Positions 60,378-64,000 of a stretch of DNA of 64,000 nucleotides are shown piece after piece. A program made the translations under genes and the position numbers. Under the pieces are notes generated by a model. That model did not search any database, was not told where the DNA came from, and saw only the letters and a list, made by a program, of their open reading frames with translations. How positions within the stretch are numbered: the first letter of the stretch is position 1; every line of letters starts with the position of its first letter. Source of the stretch: Gordonia malaquae NBRC 108250 (GTDB lineage: Bacteria; Actinomycetota; Actinomycetes; Mycobacteriales; Mycobacteriaceae); assembly GCF_000344135.1 (NCBI RefSeq), contig NZ_BAOP01000003.1:1-64000 (forward strand). Direction: 5' to 3'.

Positions 60378-61934
60378 GTGAGCACCACACTCGCCGATCA
60401 GGCCGGGGCGACGCTCACCGTCGAAGGCGGGATGTTCGTCTTTCGGATGGTGATGCCGGACCTTGCTGAAGGGTCCGATGCCACTGATGCGGCATTGATG
60501 TTGTTCGCTGCCCGGTCGGATCTGTTCCAGGGCATGGTCTTGTGGGATCAGTACGAGGCGATTTACCGCGTGTATCAGCGTCGTCTCGCCCAGGTCTGCG
60601 AGGAGGCGGGTGCGTTCACCAATCTGTATGACCCGCTGTGTCAGGTCGCCGCGTCGTACGCGACTGTGCGTGGGGTTCGTCAGCACACTGGGGAGAAGTT
60701 CGTCGATGAGGCTGTCTCGTGCATGGAACGTGTCCCGGCGATCGGCGTACTGCTGCGTGGGGGTCTCCTCACGCCCAAGCAGTTCCGTCTGGCTCTCGAT
60801 CAGACCGCTGCGGTCATCGACACCGATGTCCTCGCGGTGATCGACGCAGAGGCCGCCGACCGGCTCCGTGGCGCCGGGAATCTGACTGGTCCGCGGGTGA
60901 CCGAGATCGTCGCTGCTGTTGTCGCCGAACACGATGCCGACGCCGCCCAGGCGGCTCGTGAGGCCGCCAAGCCGCGGAAGAAGGTCGTGGTGGAGCCGGT
61001 CGACGGGACTCTGGCCGATCTGCGGGTGACCGGAACGGTCGAGGACGTTCGTCTGGCGCAGGACTCGATCGATGCAATCATCGCGGGCGTGTGCCCGGAT
61101 GATCCGCGTGGCAAGGCTGTGCGGCGTTCGGACGCGGTGATCGCGCTGCTCACCGGCAAGGTCTTCGCCTGCCAGTGCGCGGGCGACGACTGCCCGTCCC
61201 GGGCGGGCGTCGATGTCGCGGCGCGTCTGGCGACCGTCGTACTGCATGTGGTGGCTCGGCGGGAGTCGCTGACCGGGGAGTCCGATATCCCCGCCTACCT
61301 CGACGGGTTCGGGCCGATTACCGCCGAGCATGCCCGCGACATCGCCGCCGACACCGATACCGTGGTCCGTGACCTCGACGTCACCGACCTGCTCGGCGGG
61401 GCGTCACAGCCGAGCAACGGGTATCGGCCGACCGCGGCGTGCGATGCCCTCGTGCGGGCGGTGCACGGCAGGTGCACCCATCCGGGGTGCGATATGCCCG
61501 CCTACCGGTGCGATCTGGATCATGTCGCCGAGTACAACCACGACGACCCGGCCGCGGGTGGTCCGACGTGTCCGTGCAACCTCAATCCGAAGTGCCGGTT
61601 CCACCACGGTCTGAAGACGTTCGTCGACGGCTGGTTGGACGATCAGATCGTCGACGCCAACGGAGTTATCTGGACCGAGACCACCACCCCGGAAGGCATC
61701 ACCGTCCGGTCGCGGGCATTGAACCACTGGCTGCTGCCCGAACTCGGGCTCCTCCCGTGCGTCCACCACGACGCCCCGACAACCTCGCGGCCGACCACCG
61801 AGTCAGACCCCGGGCGCCCGCGGGCGCGCACCGCCGCCAAACACCGGTACCGCATGCGGATGCGGGCCTACAACCGCCGCACACGGGAACGACCAGCCGG
61901 CCCGTCGAGCGCAGTCGAGACGCCCCCGTTCTGA
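60378..61934 (+). CDS. DUF222/13E12 repeat family protein with HNH endonuclease domain
   Basis: A 518-residue protein of the 13E12 family. Residues about 40-330 are the helical DUF222 region. The HNH nuclease follows at about 360-415: CTHPGCDMPAYRCDLDHVAE, then GGPTCPCNLNPKCRFHHGLK, with zinc Cys pairs, the DH metal site and the HH-x-x-K end. Such genes are multicopy in mycobacteria and Gordonia, and their role is unclear. GTG 60378 is used; the overlapping ATG at 60376 gives an immediate stop. The promoter and SOS-box-like site predict induction by DNA damage. The C-terminus is Arg-rich. Confidence 0.9.
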   Translation: MSTTLADQAGATLTVEGGMFVFRMVMPDLAEGSDATDAALMLFAARSDLFQGMVLWDQYEAIYRVYQRRLAQVCEEAGAFTNLYDPLCQVAASYATVRGVRQHTGEKFVDEAVSCMERVPAIGVLLRGGLLTPKQFRLALDQTAAVIDTDVLAVIDAEAADRLRGAGNLTGPRVTEIVAAVVAEHDADAAQAAREAAKPRKKVVVEPVDGTLADLRVTGTVEDVRLAQDSIDAIIAGVCPDDPRGKAVRRSDAVIALLTGKVFACQCAGDDCPSRAGVDVAARLATVVLHVVARRESLTGESDIPAYLDGFGPITAEHARDIAADTDTVVRDLDVTDLLGGASQPSNGYRPTAACDALVRAVHGRCTHPGCDMPAYRCDLDHVAEYNHDDPAAGGPTCPCNLNPKCRFHHGLKTFVDGWLDDQIVDANGVIWTETTTPEGITVRSRALNHWLLPELGLLPCVHHDAPTTSRPTTESDPGRPRARTAAKHRYRMRMRAYNRRTRERPAGPSSAVETPPF

Positions 61935-62026
61935 CCCGACACAGTTCAGGTTCGATTCGTCGACACAGTCTCGACTGCGCTCGACAACGTCAGGACTCGA
62001 CAAACGACCGGGCGCGACCGGAGGAG

Positions 62027-63163
62027 CTAGTCGACACGTCGAAGGGTGCCGTCGGCGGATGCGAGGACGCGGACATGGCTCCGAGCCGGAGATCCGCAGC
62101 CGCGATCACATCCAATCCAGTGTCCGTGCGGCGGTGCATCAGCGTCCGGGTCGAGGTCCGCGACGTGATCGCGCAAGGCAGTCCGGACATCGGCGGCCGA
62201 CTTCGCACAGCCGGGTGATCCTGTGCACGCGGTGAGCGTGGTCCAGGGGGAGCGGGAGTCGAAGATGAAACCCAGGGGAGCCAGCACTCGGACGACGGTT
62301 TCGGCGACCGCTTCGTCGAGGTCACCGATCAAGATCTCGCGTTCGGTCGTGATCGACACATGCACTCCGATCGCGGCCGCGTATCGCGCTTGTTCGGCGC
62401 TGAGGTTGCCGAACGGCACAACTGCACCGAGCATCACGCGGCCGTCGGTCTGGTCGAACCATCCGACACGGGGTTCGGGATGACGTGGCACCGGCAGCGG
62501 CCCCTCGGCCGATGCCCCGAGGGCGGAGAACAACGTGGTACGACGGTCCTCGTCGAGGTCGGAGATCCGCCACGCACCCTCGGCGACGTCGAGGAACGCC
62601 CGAGCGGCCGCGACCATCTGATCGGGAAGATCGCGCAGCGGTACCGGTCCGATGACGTGTGAGCCGCCGATCACGACGACGGCGTGGTCCGAGTCGACCG
62701 CGACACCCGCGACGTCCGTCGTCCTGGCGAGGACGTCACCGCGTCCGTCGTCCAAGCCGAACCAGAACCGGCCCGACAGGACCGCCGACCAGTCAGCGGC
62801 CACCAGTGTGTCGACGAGAGCATCCGCGAAAGGCCGCAGGTCGGCGAGCCCGCCGACCCTGCCGCTGAACGGAGAGACGATCACGTTGCGGACCCTGTCA
62901 TGGGCCGAGTCCGACGCGAGGCCCGCCGCGATCACGGCCTCCGCGAACGCCGCGACATCGTTCTCTGCAATCCCCCTGACCTGGAGGTTTCCGCGGACCG
63001 TCAGTTCGATGGTGCCGTCTCCGAACTCGTCAGCCGCCAGCGCGAGGGCGTCGAGAGCTTCGGACGCGATCACGCCGCCCGGCACCCGAATCCGGGCCAA
63101 CGCGCCGTCGGCGGCCTGGTGGGTCCGGAAGACACCGGGGCAGCGGTCTGCGGGAATGCTCAC
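62027..63163 (-). CDS. cobG: Precorrin-3B synthase CobG
   Basis: A 378-residue nitrite/sulfite-reductase-like enzyme that makes the gamma-lactone of precorrin-3B using O2. It contains two ferredoxin-like half domains (TIELTVRGNLQVRGI is the first). The Fe-S/siroheme Cys set lies near the C-terminus: ACTGSPGCAKS and IGCDRGCGSP. It supports the aerobic, oxygen-dependent cobalamin pathway in this organism. It is divergent from cobN with the riboswitch between them, and convergent with the HNH gene. Confidence 0.93.
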   Translation of the reverse strand: MSIPADRCPGVFRTHQAADGALARIRVPGGVIASEALDALALAADEFGDGTIELTVRGNLQVRGIAENDVAAFAEAVIAAGLASDSAHDRVRNVIVSPFSGRVGGLADLRPFADALVDTLVAADWSAVLSGRFWFGLDDGRGDVLARTTDVAGVAVDSDHAVVVIGGSHVIGPVPLRDLPDQMVAAARAFLDVAEGAWRISDLDEDRRTTLFSALGASAEGPLPVPRHPEPRVGWFDQTDGRVMLGAVVPFGNLSAEQARYAAAIGVHVSITTEREILIGDLDEAVAETVVRVLAPLGFIFDSRSPWTTLTACTGSPGCAKSAADVRTALRDHVADLDPDADAPPHGHWIGCDRGCGSPARSHVRVLASADGTLRRVD

Positions 63164-63194
63164 CCGTTCAGCCTAGTTGTCGCCGGGCTGGCTA

Positions 63195-63330
63195 CGATTG
63201 GCGGCGAACTCGATGTGGAAGCCGGTGTGAAACCGGCGCGGTCGCGCCACTGTGAGGATCCGGTGTTCATTGGCCGGTCCGAGCCAGACCCACGTCGTCA
63301 GGCCGAGAAGCCTCGGCCGTCCCCACGATG
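63195..63330 (+). ncRNA. Cobalamin riboswitch upstream of cobN
   Basis: GTGGAAGCCGGTGTGAA (63215-63231) and the B12-box core GTCGCGCCACTGTGA (63241-63255) are the signature elements of the class I cobalamin aptamer. GAGCCAGACCC (63281-63291) completes the 3' side. A CCGGG/CCCGG hairpin (63331-63348) lies next to the AGGAG ribosome site (63351-63355) and may hide it, so control could be at translation. cobN should then be shut down when AdoCbl is abundant. Confidence 0.9.
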
Positions 63331-63361
63331 CCGGGCGCGTATTCCCGGCGAGGAGTACGCC

Positions 63362-64000
63362 GTGATCACGCTGCTGTCCACGTCCGACACCGATCTGCGC
63401 ACCGCCGCCACCTGCGGCGCCGACTACCGGGTGGCGAACCCGAGCCGCATCCTGCTCGACGAGATCCCCGCCCTCATCGACGGCGCCGATCTCGTCGTCG
63501 TCCGAATCCTGGGTGGTCGACGGGCGTGGGAAGAGGGGCTGGACGCCGTCTTGGCCCAGCAGGTTCCGGTGATCGTCCTGTCCGGTGAACTCAATCCCGA
63601 CCCGGACCTGATGGCCATGTCGACGGTTCCGACAGGCGTCGCCGCTCAGGCCCACAGCTACTTCGTCGCAGGCGGTCACGCGAACCTCGCCGCCGTGCAC
63701 GACTTCCTGTCCGACACCGTGCTGCTCACCGGCCTCGGCTTCGCTCCTCCCGTCGAGACTCCCGCCTGGGGAATCCTGGAACGCACCCCGTCCGGCCGAT
63801 CAATCGACTCTTCCGGCCGATCGAGCGAGTCTTCCGGCTCATCGAGCGAGTCTTCCGGCTCATCGAGCGCAGTCGAGATGCGCGTCGGCGTCCTGTACTA
63901 CCGCGCCCAGCATCTCGCTGGAAACACCGAGTACGTCGACACCCTGTGCACCGCGATCGAGAACCACGGCGGGCAAGCAGAAGCGGTGTTCTGCGCTTCG
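63362..64000 (+). CDS. cobN: Cobaltochelatase subunit CobN, N-terminal part (cut by window edge)
   Basis: 213 codons are open to the right edge. CobN is the large subunit (normally about 1200 residues) that inserts cobalt into hydrogenobyrinate a,c-diamide with CobS and CobT, using ATP. ITLLSTSDTDLRTAATCGADYRVANPSRI, VVVRILGGRRAWEEG and YYRAQHLAGNTEYVDTLC match the mycobacterial CobN N-terminus. GTG 63362 has AGGAG 6 nt before it. Between GILERTPSG and VGVLYYRAQ lies a 28-residue Ser/Gly/Glu tract from a tandem DNA repeat, which CobN from M. tuberculosis, as I remember it, lacks. Confidence 0.93.
   Translation, partial: MITLLSTSDTDLRTAATCGADYRVANPSRILLDEIPALIDGADLVVVRILGGRRAWEEGLDAVLAQQVPVIVLSGELNPDPDLMAMSTVPTGVAAQAHSYFVAGGHANLAAVHDFLSDTVLLTGLGFAPPVETPAWGILERTPSGRSIDSSGRSSESSGSSSESSGSSSAVEMRVGVLYYRAQHLAGNTEYVDTLCTAIENHGGQAEAVFCAS
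63788..63871. repeat. Four 21-bp tandem repeats inside cobN
   Basis: The units start at 63788, 63809, 63830 and 63851. The last two share TCTTCCGGCTCATCGAGCG and the first is the most divergent. Twenty-one bases keep the frame, so each adds seven residues of the SSGSSSE type. The unit resembles the dispersed TCGAGCG/CAGTCGAG elements elsewhere in the window. Confidence 0.85.

Noticed and set aside
63788..63871. CRISPR-like repeat
   Set aside because: Repeats are directly adjacent with no spacers and are part of the cobN reading frame.

Overview
This window is high-GC actinobacterial chromosome, very probably from a mycolic-acid-family genus such as Gordonia or a close relative (order Mycobacteriales). 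The reasons are gene content and order. There is a complete Pup-proteasome locus (mpa, dop, pup, prcB, prcA, pafA, pafB, pafC), mycothiol synthesis (mshC), a twin-arginine pair beside a HelY-type helicase, a 13E12-type HNH gene and a cobalamin cluster. From remembered gene order, these follow the same broad arrangement as the Mycobacterium tuberculosis Rv2060-Rv2141 segment. The genus is inference; the family-level placement is firm.

Left region (1-14.6 kb). A truncated PycTM-like (Pycsar effector) membrane protein gene runs off the left edge behind a TVP38/DedA-like gene. Then come mutA-mutB-meaB (methylmalonyl-CoA mutase and its chaperone). A phosphonate island follows: a leftward five-gene operon (FAD oxidoreductase, lipoprotein binding protein, ABC ATPase, two permeases) divergent from a GntR/UTRA regulator and a phosphonatase-like HAD hydrolase. 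An acetoacetate-decarboxylase-fold protein and a tRNA-Leu(GAG) close the region.

Middle (14.7-33.3 kb). Housekeeping genes: M20 peptidase, PEBP protein, pyrD, an LppL-like lipoprotein, uppP, the actinobacterial trio (MSMEG_4193-type phosphatase, DUF3090, SCO1664 kinase-like), mshC, a PAC2 protein, metH, a HAD phosphatase, hisE-hisG, a thioesterase and trmI. Several convergent 3' ends carry large inverted repeats, including a 167-bp MITE-like element at 23941-24107.

Right (33.3-64 kb). The Pup-proteasome locus is interrupted by a double-FHA ABC transporter. It is followed by tatA-tatC, helY, a DUF4333 protein, an M24 peptidase, a 5'-3' exonuclease, a PPOX-type oxidoreductase and an SDR. The corrin-ring genes cobL-cobM-cobK face cobIJ-cobH. 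Next are a MerR regulator fused to a partial DNA sliding clamp, an HNH (13E12) gene behind an SOS-box-like site, cobG, a cobalamin riboswitch and a truncated cobN. Cobalamin supply (cob genes, riboswitch) and demand (MutAB, MetH) therefore sit in one window.

Many genes have a TANNNT-type -10 hexamer ending 6-8 nt before the start codon, which points to widespread leaderless transcription. No CRISPR array, prophage or intact IS transposase was seen.
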